Source of the DNA: Bacteroidota bacterium
GTDB lineage: Bacteria; Bacteroidota; Bacteroidia; Chitinophagales; Saprospiraceae
Assembly: GCA_019136675.1 (NCBI GenBank)
Contig: JAGVTV010000055.1
Coordinates: 1-56,349 of the forward strand
Direction: 5' to 3'
DNA: 56,349 bases
Notes under the pieces: generated by a model
What the model was told of the DNA's origin: nothing
Databases searched by the model: none
What the model saw: the letters and a program-made list of their open reading frames with translations, nothing else
Position numbers and translations under genes: made by a program
In this document: in pieces, positions 42,605 to 51,649 of the stretch
How the letters are laid out: the number at the start of each line of letters is the position of its first letter
Numbering within the stretch: the first letter of the stretch is position 1

Positions 42605-43750
42605 TCACTTTTCAAACAGCCACTTGTATGCCGAGGGAAATTCCCTTGCCCAGAATGCTTCGTAATGGCCATCATCGGCAAAAATGGCACATTTGAGATG
42701 TGAGGGACCGATGCCAGTTTGCTTTAAAAGAGAACACATTTTGTCCATATCAGCTGTCTGAGTTTCTCCTTCCTTGCCACCGGCAATCAGAAAATATCTC
42801 ATCTGCTTTTTGTGGCATTCGCCGAAAGGCAGTAAAAAAATCTGATCTGAAAACCAGTATGAAGTAGAAAATGCCCCCACCCTGCCAAAAACTTCCGGGT
42901 ACGTCATAGCGGTATACATAGAAATCAGACCACCCATGGATGAACCAATAATGGCCGTATTTTTCCTGTCCCGGCGGGTTCGAAAATGTTTGTCCACAAA
43001 GGGTTTGAGGGTATTGACTATAAATGAGGCATATGCTGTACCTACGCCTCCACCGTATTTGCTGTGGACCCATGGCGAATATTCATCCAGCCTTTTGTCA
43101 CCTCCATTGTCAATGGCTACGACGATGCAACCCTTGTCGCCGTTGCTGAATAAACTGTCCAGGGATTCGTCCACCCGCCATTCGCCCGCATAGCTTGTCG
43201 CTTCATCAAAGGCATTTTGGCCGTCATGCATATAAATTACCGGGTACTTCTTTTTTGACCTGGTGTAATCCGGGGGGATATAGACCCGTATTTTTCTGTA
43301 GCGACTCAGCTCCGGCATATAAAAACTGTCCGCAAAGATATGGACACCCGGCCCTGCGGTAGATCTCCGTCTCAAGCCTGAAATATCATGCCAGGCTTCA
43401 ATATTTATTTCTGTGATACGGCTTTCGCCCATGTACACCCTGTCACCGATGTTGCTCCCATCGGAACGGCACTCCACCGATGACCAGGATCCCCTGGTAA
43501 CTTTAAATTTTCCTGAAGCTGCGGGTTGAGGAATATTAAGCTCAAACAGGCCGGTAAGAGGATTCTTCCGGAACATAAAATCCGGATCATGGGGATTCCA
43601 TCCGTTGATACTGCCGGCAAAAAACAAGGTGTCACCCTCAGGTGTAGAATAAGGAAGACCAGTTATCAATATCTTAAATTGGGCGTCAAGCCCGAAACAA
43701 ATAAAAAGAAGAAAGACGACCAACAGTCGACTGAATATCGCACCTATCAC
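42605..43750 (-). CDS. Secreted esterase with N-terminal CBM20/48-like domain
   Basis: 381 residues from a GTG that overlaps the fbp stop by 4 bases (GTGA). A signal peptide is present ('VVFLLFICFGLDAQ'). The N-terminal ~100 residues look like a starch-binding/E-set module ('FFAGSINGWNPHDPDF', 'KFKVTRGSWSSVECRSDG'). The C-terminal alpha/beta hydrolase (esterase D/Fes-like) has 'YPVIYMHDGQNAFDEA', the nucleophile elbow 'TAIIGSSMGGLISMYTA' and a terminal 'DDGHYEAFWARE' with the catalytic His. It likely cleaves an ester on a polysaccharide or siderophore outside the cytoplasm. The substrate is unknown. Confidence 0.85.
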   Translation of the reverse strand: MIGAIFSRLLVVFLLFICFGLDAQFKILITGLPYSTPEGDTLFFAGSINGWNPHDPDFMFRKNPLTGLFELNIPQPAASGKFKVTRGSWSSVECRSDGSNIGDRVYMGESRITEINIEAWHDISGLRRRSTAGPGVHIFADSFYMPELSRYRKIRVYIPPDYTRSKKKYPVIYMHDGQNAFDEATSYAGEWRVDESLDSLFSNGDKGCIVVAIDNGGDKRLDEYSPWVHSKYGGGVGTAYASFIVNTLKPFVDKHFRTRRDRKNTAIIGSSMGGLISMYTAMTYPEVFGRVGAFSTSYWFSDQIFLLPFGECHKKQMRYFLIAGGKEGETQTADMDKMCSLLKQTGIGPSHLKCAIFADDGHYEAFWAREFPSAYKWLFEK

Positions 43751-44751
43751 TGTATGACGGCCCCGTATTTTTCCACAAATTCCTTCATGTCCTTAACCAT
43801 ATCCCTGGAACCCATCGCAACGGAGGAGGTTTGATGCAATTCTGTGATTTCCATGTCCATCACCCTTTCCAGCTTGCAGGTGAGAGCCGTACCGCCGGCC
43901 TGTTCGATAAGGTAGGCCATGGGATAGCATTCGTAGAGCAGCCTCAATTTGCCTTTGGGGTATTTCCTGGTGTTCGGATACAGGAAAATCCCTCCCTGAA
44001 ACATGATCCTGTGGATGTCAGACACCATACTTCCTATATATCTCAGTCTGTAATTGAGGTCAGAACAGTGGTCTATATACCTCCGCATTTCAAGGTCGAA
44101 CTTAAGATAATACCCCTGATTTACGGAGTAATAATTGCCCGCCACCGGCATCTGGATGTTTTTGTGCGAAAGACAGAACTCTCCTATACTGGGATCCAGG
44201 GTAAATCCATTGACACCGTTGCCTGTACTGTACACCATCAGCGTGGAAGTACCATACAATACATATCCCGCTGCAACCAGCTCTGTGCCTTTTTGCAGGA
44301 AGTCCTCCAGCTGGCACGGCCCGTCCGCAGGGCTTTTTCTCCTGTAAATGCCAAAGATGGTGCCCACAGATACATTCACGTCGATATTGGACGATCCGTC
44401 GAGCGGGTCCATGACCACGACATACTGAGCCGGTTTGCCTTTGTCGGCAGGCACCTCGATAAAGGTTTGGTTTTCTTCAGAACCGATGCCGCAGACTTCA
44501 CCGCTGTATGACAGGGTTTCGATAAATTTTTCATTGGCAAATACATCCAGCTTCTGGACATCATCGCCCGTCGAATTGGTGCTGCCTTCCACGCCGAGGA
44601 TGTTTACAAGCCCGGCCTTATTTACTTCCCGGTTGACGATCTTGGCAGCTATTCCTATATCTCGCAAAAGCCTGCTGAAACTTCCTGATGAGTGAGGTTT
44701 TTCCTTTTCGGTGCGAATGACAAACTCGTCAAGCGAAACAATCCTGTTCAT
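43747..44751 (-). CDS. fbp: Fructose-1,6-bisphosphatase, class 1
   Basis: 334 residues, normal length. The metal and phosphate motif is 'VVMDPLDGSSNIDVNVSVGT' and the substrate region is 'GGIFLYPNTRKYPKGKLRLL'. 'YSGEVCGIGSEENQTFIEVP' and 'PMAYLIEQAGGTAL' also match the family. It hydrolyses fructose 1,6-bisphosphate to fructose 6-phosphate in gluconeogenesis. A secreted esterase gene overlaps its stop by 4 bases, so the two seem translationally linked, which is odd for a cytoplasmic housekeeping enzyme. Confidence 0.97.
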   Translation of the reverse strand: MNRIVSLDEFVIRTEKEKPHSSGSFSRLLRDIGIAAKIVNREVNKAGLVNILGVEGSTNSTGDDVQKLDVFANEKFIETLSYSGEVCGIGSEENQTFIEVPADKGKPAQYVVVMDPLDGSSNIDVNVSVGTIFGIYRRKSPADGPCQLEDFLQKGTELVAAGYVLYGTSTLMVYSTGNGVNGFTLDPSIGEFCLSHKNIQMPVAGNYYSVNQGYYLKFDLEMRRYIDHCSDLNYRLRYIGSMVSDIHRIMFQGGIFLYPNTRKYPKGKLRLLYECYPMAYLIEQAGGTALTCKLERVMDMEITELHQTSSVAMGSRDMVKDMKEFVEKYGAVIQ

Positions 44752-45000
44752 GATAAATTAGTTGGTTAGGTGACGTAAAATTATAAAATAAGTCTAAAAA
44801 ACAGAAATTAAGTCTGAAAGGAAGACCTGGCACATTAAAAAAGAAAAATTTCTCTGTTTTTATAAGGCTAATGGTATAATTACTCAATAATATTTTACAT
44901 TTTTAACAGATTAAGCATTTAAACCACTATAAAAATACCTTTTACGTTATAAATATTTATCTTTAACCTTTAGAATTTTTCACTTTAAACCAACTTTTAT

Positions 45001-45792
45001 ATGAGATCATTACTAATAGCTTTATTGGTGTTGTTATGGCTCATATTGGGGTGGCTTTATTACAAGGATTACAACAAGTGCTGTGGTACAAAGAGTGTAG
45101 TGCCTGCTGCGGCTCCGGTGATGGAGAAGACAGGTCCTATTCTGTTTAAATGGGGAGATTGTATGCCTGTCCTTGGTGATGGATGGCCCCGTATGAGAGA
45201 TTCATTGGCTGCATTGGCAGTTGAAAACACCGTTTTTGAAATATCCGGCTGGTACTGTCAGAACGGAAGCCCTTCTGAAGCAGATACGATGGGTATGTGT
45301 CGTGCCCGTCAGATCAGAAAACTTTTCCCCGAGATTCCGGATGATAGGATTCTGTTGTCCTCAAAAGGCATGGATTGCGACAGCTCATACCGTACAGGAA
45401 AATTTGAATCGGCTGCCTTTGCTATCCGCAAACAGACAGAAAACATCAAAGAAACGGCTGACGGTACAGACATCTACTTCCCTTTCAATTCCACCAGGAA
45501 ACTCAACAATGCTGAAGTGGAGGGATACCTGAATGATGTAGCCGAAAGGGTAAAGAAATCAGGTGAAAAGGTAGTGCTCACAGGACATACCGATGCCATA
45601 GGTTCTGACGAATCCAATATTCGACTCGGACAATCCAGGGCAGATATTGTCAGGGATTACCTTTTGTCAAAGGGAGTGCCCGCCGCACAGATTCAAGCCA
45701 CATCCAAAGGCGAATCTGATCCGATAGGTGACAACAATACTGAAGCCGGAAGGGCTAAAAACAGAAGAACCCATTTACAAATCATTAAATAA
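45001..45792 (+). CDS. Membrane-anchored protein with tandem OmpA domains, the first degenerate
   Basis: 263 residues. A single N-terminal TM (~3-20, 'LLIALLVLLWLILGWLYY') replaces a cleavable signal. A second-half OmpA domain (~157-260) is canonical ('YFPFNSTRKLNNAEVEG', 'VLTGHTDAIGSDESN', 'GRAKNRRTHLQ'). The first half (~48-123) repeats its layout ('ILFKWGDC', 'FEISGWYCQNGSPSEADT', 'CRARQIRKLFPEIPDDRILL') but has lost the diaminopimelate-contact Asp. The protein probably ties the inner membrane to peptidoglycan. The next gene follows after 20 bases. The operon is closed by a terminator. Confidence 0.82.
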   Translation: MRSLLIALLVLLWLILGWLYYKDYNKCCGTKSVVPAAAPVMEKTGPILFKWGDCMPVLGDGWPRMRDSLAALAVENTVFEISGWYCQNGSPSEADTMGMCRARQIRKLFPEIPDDRILLSSKGMDCDSSYRTGKFESAAFAIRKQTENIKETADGTDIYFPFNSTRKLNNAEVEGYLNDVAERVKKSGEKVVLTGHTDAIGSDESNIRLGQSRADIVRDYLLSKGVPAAQIQATSKGESDPIGDNNTEAGRAKNRRTHLQIIK

Positions 45793-45812
45793 CCTATAAA
45801 ACAATATAAATC

Positions 45813-46784
45813 ATGATAGCTCTATTTGATTTTTGCTCTTTACACTGGATCCTCCCCTGGTTACTTCCTTTTTTGCTGGGTCTGGGTCTTGGTTGGCTTC
45901 TTTGGGGTAAATTCAAGTCCATGGTGGCCGACCTTGAAAGTGAGATAAACAACCTTAAAGTAAGAATACGTGGCCTCGAAGGTGACCTGGAGGCATGTAA
46001 ATCAGCACGACTTGAAGCCGAAGGAAATGTATCCCTCCTCAAAGGCAGGATCAGAGAAATGGAAGCAAGCATTGCTGCTCAGGGTGATAAAGGTACAGTC
46101 TCTGTATCCAATACTGAAAAAGCATCATTTACTGCACCTGTGGCACCGTCTGTTTCAGTTGCGACAGGAGCTTCTTCCGGTGATGACAAGTGGTTGGCCG
46201 CAATTGGCGATAACAAACTCCAGATCGTGGAAGGTATCGGTCCAAAGATGGAAGAGGTGCTCCATGCCAATGGTATCAAAACATTCAGTGCACTTGCGGC
46301 AGCAACTCCCTCCTCTCTCAGAGACATTCTGAACAAATACGGTGACAAATACAAGATCATAGACCCGGCTACCTGGCCCGCCCAGGCAAAACTTGCCGGT
46401 GACAGGAAATGGAACGACCTTATCCAATTGCAAAAAACCCTTGATACTGGCAGGAGTGACACAGCTACTGACGGCAATACTGATTCCAAGCTGGAAAAAT
46501 GGCTGATCAAAGCAGGTGTGATAAGAAGATGGGCACAGGATGACCTGAAAGCAGTAGAAGGCATCGGGCCTAAGATCGAGGAGTTGCTCCACAATGCAGG
46601 GATTAAAACCTGGAGGGCACTCTCAGAAACACCGGTGAGCAGAATCCAGCAGATCCTTGATGCCGCAGGTTCCAAGTATGCCCTGGCAGTACCAGGCACA
46701 TGGCCGCAGCAGGCAGGTCTTGCTGCTGATGGCAAGTGGGACGAACTCCAGGCATTGCAGGACAGCCTCAATGCAGGCAAATAA
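45813..46784 (+). CDS. Inner-membrane protein with coiled coil and duplicated helix-hairpin-helix-like domain
   Basis: 323 residues. TM ~12-31 is followed by a coiled coil (~33-90, Leu/Glu/Arg heptads), a flexible Ser/Thr/Val linker, then two ~78-residue repeats (136-213 and 245-322). Each repeat has a 'VEGIGPKxEExLxxxGIKT' helix-hairpin-helix-like element, a helical middle, and a 'PxTWPxQAxLAxxxKWxxL' tail. The 'GIGPK' hairpins resemble those in DUF4332/HhH DNA-binding folds, but a membrane anchor makes DNA binding uncertain. It is co-transcribed with the tandem-OmpA gene, so a shared envelope role is inferred. Confidence 0.75.
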   Translation: MIALFDFCSLHWILPWLLPFLLGLGLGWLLWGKFKSMVADLESEINNLKVRIRGLEGDLEACKSARLEAEGNVSLLKGRIREMEASIAAQGDKGTVSVSNTEKASFTAPVAPSVSVATGASSGDDKWLAAIGDNKLQIVEGIGPKMEEVLHANGIKTFSALAAATPSSLRDILNKYGDKYKIIDPATWPAQAKLAGDRKWNDLIQLQKTLDTGRSDTATDGNTDSKLEKWLIKAGVIRRWAQDDLKAVEGIGPKIEELLHNAGIKTWRALSETPVSRIQQILDAAGSKYALAVPGTWPQQAGLAADGKWDELQALQDSLNAGK

Positions 46785-46825
46785 TTCCAAGGTAAATACC
46801 TCAGGGTAAATCCAGGTTATAATTA

Positions 46826-46864
46826 AAAAGAGCCGGCCCCACCAGGACCGGCTCTTTTATTTTT
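46826..46864 (+). terminator. Rho-independent terminator after the OmpA/HhH operon
   Basis: AAAAGAGCCGG pairs with CCGGCTCTTTT around an 11-base loop, followed by TTTTT-rich sequence. It lies ~42 bases after the stop. Confidence 0.9.
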
Positions 46865-46921
46865 AGTACGGTACGCATTTGACAAATATCGGTAAGGGAA
46901 GTGCTTTAGCAGCTAATTTCT

Positions 46922-46929
46922 TATCTTTG
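46922..46929 (+). promoter_or_regulatory. Putative -7 promoter box for ftsE
   Basis: TATCTTTG matches TAnnTTTG, 16 bases before the proposed TTG start. No good -33 was found at standard spacing. Confidence 0.4.
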
Positions 46930-46945
46930 CCTAAACTCCCAAAGT

Positions 46946-47623
46946 TTGGATACGCCCTATGTGATTTCATTGGAAAATCTTGATATCTGGCAGGAGGACA
47001 AACTTGTCCTTTCCGGTGTTAATTTCCGTCTGGCTCCCGCAGAAACATGCTATATCATCGGCAAATCAGGCAGCGGCAAAACCAGCCTGCTCAAAACCAT
47101 CTACGGAAGCCTGCCCGTACGGTCAGGACAAGCGTCCGTCTGCTGTTTTGACCTTACCCGGATGGACGACCGTGATATCCCGAAGCTCCGACGTAAACTT
47201 GGCATGGTCTTCCAGGACTTTATCCTTTTTGAGGACTGGACCGTGGGACGGAATCTCTACTATATCCTGCAGGCAACAGGCTGGAAAGACAAGGCCCAGA
47301 TGACAGCAAGGGTCCTGAAAGTGTTAGATATGGTGGGACTAACCGGCTCAGAAAAAAAACCTGTCACTTCACTCTCAGGTGGCGAGCAGCAAAGAGTGGT
47401 CATTGCCAGGGCACTGCTAAACAATCCTCCTGTCATCATTGCTGACGAACCCACCGGAAACCTCGATCCTGACACAAGCGATGAAATCCTTTACCTGCTT
47501 AACAGGCTCTCAGCCGAATTTGGCACTTCCATTATCATAGCAACGCATGATTACCGCCTGATTCAGAAATTTCCCGCAAGGGTTTACAAATGTGACGGAG
47601 ACAAGTTGTCAGAGATCACCTGA
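46946..47623 (+). CDS. ftsE: Cell-division ABC ATPase FtsE
   Basis: 225 residues from a TTG (a GTG five codons later is possible). Walker A is 'IGKSGSGKTSLLKTIYG', the Q-loop 'GMVFQDFILFEDWTVGRNL', the signature 'SLSGGEQQRVVIARALL', Walker B 'VIIADEPTGNLDP' and the H-loop 'IIATHDY'. 'IPKLRRKLGMVFQDF' and the overall length match Bacteroidota FtsE. With FtsX it would control peptidoglycan hydrolases at the division site. ftsX is not adjacent. Its 3' end overlaps the convergent ccoI by 15 bases, so there is no room for a terminator between them. Confidence 0.87.
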   Translation: MDTPYVISLENLDIWQEDKLVLSGVNFRLAPAETCYIIGKSGSGKTSLLKTIYGSLPVRSGQASVCCFDLTRMDDRDIPKLRRKLGMVFQDFILFEDWTVGRNLYYILQATGWKDKAQMTARVLKVLDMVGLTGSEKKPVTSLSGGEQQRVVIARALLNNPPVIIADEPTGNLDPDTSDEILYLLNRLSAEFGTSIIIATHDYRLIQKFPARVYKCDGDKLSEIT

Positions 47624-50020
47624 TTTTTTACCGGTGAAATAGCCGAAAGCCAGGGTGCTTGCCACAAGTCCGTACACCATTACCGTTATTGAGCTCATAG
47701 GCATCAGGATGGCGGCGACTACGGGTGTCAGTTTGCCGTTGACCGCAAAAACCAGTCCTGTCAGATTATACATCACTGAAAGTAAAAACGCACCAGAAAC
47801 GATCCACTTAGCTCGTATGATAAGATTTAGAAAATTCAGGAAGCTGGGAAATTCTGAAGCTCCAAGAATAGCATCACATGCCGGGGTGAAATTGTTGTTG
47901 TCTTCTGATATCACAATACCCACATCACTTTGCATAAGTGCACCGGCATCATTTAACCCGTCACCGATCATGACAACCCGGTGGCCTTCAAGCTGGCAAT
48001 CCTTCACAAAATTGAGTTTGTCTGCCGGGGTTTGATGAAATATCATTTTGGCATGAGCCGGAAAAAAAGCCTTGAGTCTCTGCTCCTCCCGGTCATTGTC
48101 ACCGGAAAGAATAATAACATCGTACTTCCTGCCTAGGGTATTGACCAGGGTGTCTACCCCTTCGCGGAGCCGATGTTCTATATCAAATCTGGCCACCACC
48201 TGACCATTGCAACTTACAAAAACTCCTGGTTTACTTCTCGTTTCCGGCATGTTATTCACAAAAGCTTCAGAACCAACCCTTAATACTTCCTGCCCAAACG
48301 AAGCCTCAATGCCTGATCCGGGATACTCGTGGAAGGTATCCGGGTCTCTGAGGGTCCCCGGGCCGAGCGAAGAAAATATGGCTTTACTGGCTGGGTGTCC
48401 GGATAAGAAAACCGTACTTCTCAACAAATCCGTCTGCCGGTCATCAAGGTTGTGGTCGGGGTTGGTGACCTTCATATTTCTGTGGTCAGTAATCGTACCT
48501 GTCTTGTCAAAAATAATCATGTCTGTCTGCTGTATCCTGTCGATGACCTTGACATTCTTGAGATAAAAAGATCTCTTGCCCAGCAATCGCAACAGGTTCC
48601 CATAACTGAAAGGCAGAGCCAGGGCCAGAGCACAAGGGCACGCCACAATAAGGACTGCGGTAAAGGCATTGAAAGCCATCGACTTATCTACTGACAGCCA
48701 GTAAAAAAGTGTGATCACAGCCACTGTCATAATGGTCATGGTAAAATACTTTCCTACCCTGTCGATTATCGTCTGAGTGCCTGATTCCTTATCTATCCTG
48801 AAGGTATCTTCGTCCCACAACCTCGTGAGATATGATTGGTCTACCTTTTTAGACAACATAATCTGGACAGCGGCACCGGTATTTTTACCACCCGAAAACA
48901 CCTTTTCGCCCTCTCTCTTCCTTATCACCTCTGATTCGCCGGTAACAAAGCTGTAATCCACCGCCGCGTCACCCTTAACTACTAGTCCATCACCCGGGAT
49001 GATCTCCTCATTTCTCACAAGGATGACATCTCCGGCCTCCAGTTTATCAAGCGTGCGGGATATCCACTCATTGCCAGAGCGGACCATGGCCGAAATCGGG
49101 AAGTAGGACCTGTAATTCCTGTCAAAGGCTATGGAATCAAACGTATATTGCTGAAACCACCTGCCTATAAGCAGGAAAAAGACAAATCCGGCCAGACTGT
49201 CAAGATATCCCTCGCCGGTAGCCGATAAAATCTCATATACACTCCTGAAAAACAGGGTAAGCATGCCGACGGCTATAGGTATGTCGATATTTATCTTCCT
49301 GAATTTAAGTGTCCAATAGGCCGATCTCAGGTAATCATACCCACTGTAGAGCAGAACGGGAAGAGAAAGCCCTATATTAATGTATCCCAGGTAAAATTTT
49401 ACCGAGGCCTGCCTGAAGCCCAGATATTCGGGAAAACTGAGCAGCATGATGTTGCCAAAAGCAAATCCGGCCACCCCTAGTTTATAAATGAGAGTTCTGT
49501 CTCTCAGTACGTTTTTGGCTTCGTTAAGTTTTTGAAGATTTAACTCAGGAGGATAACCAATCAGTGCAAGCTGTTCAACGACCTGCCTCAGGCTGACCAT
49601 TGCAGGATTATACGTAATGGTCGCCGACCTCGACAGGAAATTTACCCTGGATCCGAGAATTCCGGGATTAAGCTTCCCGATGTTTTCAAGAAGCCAGATG
49701 CAGGAAGCACAGTGGATCTGCGGCAAGGTAAATGTGATACGGCATATATGGTCCTCTGCAAACTCCAGAAGATGAGAAACCACCTCTGCATCCTCAAGAA
49801 AGGAATAGTCCCTGTCTTTGCCAGATCTTTGGCTAGCTCCGGGTGCTGTACCATAGACATAATAGTCCCCGAGCCCGTTTTCGCTCAGAACACTGTACAC
49901 TACCTTGCAGCCGTTGCAACAAAAATCTTTCCCGTCATGTACTATGTGGTCATCTTCGCATGCATCTCCGCAATGCGTACAGGAGATTTTTGTTTCAGGA
50001 GTTTGCCTCAATTTAAACAT
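47609..50020 (-). CDS. ccoI: Copper-translocating P1B-type ATPase, CcoI/FixI type
   Basis: 803 residues. The N-terminal Cys-rich domain ('SCTHCGDACEDDHIVHDGKD', 'FCCNGCKVVYSVL') is typical of CcoI-like pumps. An HMA domain follows with 'IHCASCIWLLENIG'. The membrane metal motif is 'ACPCALALALPF', the phosphorylation site 'IIFDKTGTITDH', the HP locus 'FLSGHPASKAIF' and the hinge 'MIGDGLNDAGALMQSDVGI'. It exports copper toward the periplasm for cytochrome cbb3 oxidase assembly. The cbb3 structural genes are not in the window. A -7 box lies just upstream. Confidence 0.93.
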   Translation of the reverse strand: MFKLRQTPETKISCTHCGDACEDDHIVHDGKDFCCNGCKVVYSVLSENGLGDYYVYGTAPGASQRSGKDRDYSFLEDAEVVSHLLEFAEDHICRITFTLPQIHCASCIWLLENIGKLNPGILGSRVNFLSRSATITYNPAMVSLRQVVEQLALIGYPPELNLQKLNEAKNVLRDRTLIYKLGVAGFAFGNIMLLSFPEYLGFRQASVKFYLGYINIGLSLPVLLYSGYDYLRSAYWTLKFRKINIDIPIAVGMLTLFFRSVYEILSATGEGYLDSLAGFVFFLLIGRWFQQYTFDSIAFDRNYRSYFPISAMVRSGNEWISRTLDKLEAGDVILVRNEEIIPGDGLVVKGDAAVDYSFVTGESEVIRKREGEKVFSGGKNTGAAVQIMLSKKVDQSYLTRLWDEDTFRIDKESGTQTIIDRVGKYFTMTIMTVAVITLFYWLSVDKSMAFNAFTAVLIVACPCALALALPFSYGNLLRLLGKRSFYLKNVKVIDRIQQTDMIIFDKTGTITDHRNMKVTNPDHNLDDRQTDLLRSTVFLSGHPASKAIFSSLGPGTLRDPDTFHEYPGSGIEASFGQEVLRVGSEAFVNNMPETRSKPGVFVSCNGQVVARFDIEHRLREGVDTLVNTLGRKYDVIILSGDNDREEQRLKAFFPAHAKMIFHQTPADKLNFVKDCQLEGHRVVMIGDGLNDAGALMQSDVGIVISEDNNNFTPACDAILGASEFPSFLNFLNLIIRAKWIVSGAFLLSVMYNLTGLVFAVNGKLTPVVAAILMPMSSITVMVYGLVASTLAFGYFTGKKSGDL

Positions 50021-50046
50021 ATTGCTGACCTGTCTGATTTAAGGGT

Positions 50047-50054
50047 CAAAATTA
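50047..50054 (-). promoter_or_regulatory. Putative -7 promoter box for ccoI
   Basis: The minus strand reads TAATTTTG (TAnnTTTG), ~27 bases before the ATG. No -33 at normal spacing was found. Confidence 0.4.
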
Positions 50055-50108
50055 ACGCACTGCCCTTCCTTGCCCTGTGATAAAACTCAAGACACAAAAT
50101 GACTTCCA

Positions 50109-51503
50109 TCATGCCTTGTTGATGCTGGTAAAGGCATTAGTAAGACGGTCTCCCAGCCACAGACCCGCAATGCCCGCCAGTAAACCAGGCACCAGAGGAT
50201 TGATCTCTGTAATATCCCAGATCCTGAATACGGCATAAACCATAGATCCGCTCACCATGGAGACTACAGCCCCGCCGCTGTTGGTATGGTGTAAAAACAA
50301 GCTGGCAACAAAAGGCACAAATATGCTTACAAGTCCGATGACACTGGCTTCGCCGACAAGGTGGAAGATATTCTGGCTGCTCTGGGCAATGATCAATGCC
50401 GCACTCCCCACCATCACCACTGATATTCTTGTGAGCAGTAAAAATCTGGCGTCATTCATGCTGCCCGAGAATAGTGGTTTGATCAGGTTTTCTGAAAGAA
50501 GACTTGCAGGAGCCAGCAAAGCACCGGAGCAGGTGCTCATAACCGCACTGAGTACAGATCCAAAAAACAATATCTGCAGCCATACCGGCATGTGGGTCAT
50601 TACCATCCTCGGAAGCATCATCTGCATGTCACCTTCCAGCAGAGACGGATCTAAGACTTTAACTGCAAGAACCAGGTATAGAGGAACCATGGAAAAAACC
50701 AGATATATCGCTGCTCCGGCTATTGTACTGTTGTAGGCTGCCCCGTCACTTCTGGCAGAATTTATCCTCTGGAAAACATCCTGAGATGCAATACTACCGA
50801 AACCAAGCACCATCCAGGCAGCAAACCAGTTGACCCATTCAGTGCCGGTATTTTCAGGGAAAAACTTCCTGTGCTCCGGGGTCAGAGCCGACATGACCTT
50901 GGTGGATCCGCCCGCCATATCTGTCACATACCAGGCTATAGCCAATAGTCCGCTTACAATTAATATGCTCTGTAAAAAATCTGTGAGGGAAACCGCCCAC
51001 ATCCCCCCTGTAAATGTGTATACAACCACAATGGTTGCTCCTAAAAACATACTTGCTGAAAGGGGAAAACCGGTCAAAGTCTGTGTAATCAGCCCCAGGG
51101 CTACTATTTGTCCGGCAGCATAGCCAATAAAACTGATGATCATAAGCACAGCACTCAGGGCTTCAACTTTGGAGCCATACCTTTGTCTGAAAAGGTCTCC
51201 GATGGTGTACACATTGAGGCTGTAAAGCTTCCGCGAAAAAAATATTCCCACTAAAAGCAGGCAAAGTACTCCCCCAAGTGGGTCTTCAATAATGCCCCTG
51301 ATCCCATGAGTGGCAAATTCCGAACTTGCTCCGAATACGGTCTCACTTCCAAACCACAGGGCAAATAGGGCTGCAGTGTTGATGGCAGGGTGCAGGTTTC
51401 TGCCGGCATTGATAAAGTCACCTGCCTGATGGACCTTTTTGGAGGCATATAAACCCAGGAGCAGCGTTACCAGAAAATAGATGATGACCGCAATGACCAG
51501 CAT
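50109..51503 (-). CDS. Sodium:solute symporter (SSS family)
   Basis: 464 residues with ~13 hydrophobic segments. It has the SSS openings 'GLYASKKVHQAGDFINAGRN' and 'WFGSETVFGASSEFATHGI', then 'YTFTGGMWAVSLTDFLQSIL' (the family signature after TM5) and 'FGSVLSAVMSTCSGALLAPA' (TM8 region, Na2-site Ser/Thr). It imports an organic solute coupled to sodium. The substrate cannot be told, as no catabolic gene is alongside. It is not co-transcribed with ccoI as far as can be seen; ccoI has its own -7 box. Confidence 0.9.
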   Translation of the reverse strand: MLVIAVIIYFLVTLLLGLYASKKVHQAGDFINAGRNLHPAINTAALFALWFGSETVFGASSEFATHGIRGIIEDPLGGVLCLLLVGIFFSRKLYSLNVYTIGDLFRQRYGSKVEALSAVLMIISFIGYAAGQIVALGLITQTLTGFPLSASMFLGATIVVVYTFTGGMWAVSLTDFLQSILIVSGLLAIAWYVTDMAGGSTKVMSALTPEHRKFFPENTGTEWVNWFAAWMVLGFGSIASQDVFQRINSARSDGAAYNSTIAGAAIYLVFSMVPLYLVLAVKVLDPSLLEGDMQMMLPRMVMTHMPVWLQILFFGSVLSAVMSTCSGALLAPASLLSENLIKPLFSGSMNDARFLLLTRISVVMVGSAALIIAQSSQNIFHLVGEASVIGLVSIFVPFVASLFLHHTNSGGAVVSMVSGSMVYAVFRIWDITEINPLVPGLLAGIAGLWLGDRLTNAFTSINKA

Positions 51504-51621
51504 AGTTCGCTTTTAAAAACATCACAAACTAATAAATAATCAGTGGATCATCTTCCAATTTTTTCAAAATATTTTGTGGCTGTTATTGCAAACTTATAAA
51601 ATCAGATTTAATGCCTATGGT

Positions 51622-51629
51622 TAACTTTG
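51622..51629 (+). promoter_or_regulatory. Putative -7 promoter box for the HAD hydrolase
   Basis: TAACTTTG matches TAnnTTTG, 20 bases before the chosen ATG; a longer frame would start upstream of it. The nearest TTG is 33 bases upstream, too far for a standard -33. Confidence 0.45.
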
Positions 51630-51649
51630 GGCAAAAATATAAGCTGTCG

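Noticed and set aside
42572-42621. Possible hairpin GGCTGTTT/AAACAGCC between holB and the esterase gene
   Set aside because: The arms are 34 bases apart and one lies inside the esterase coding end. It is too weak to call a terminator.
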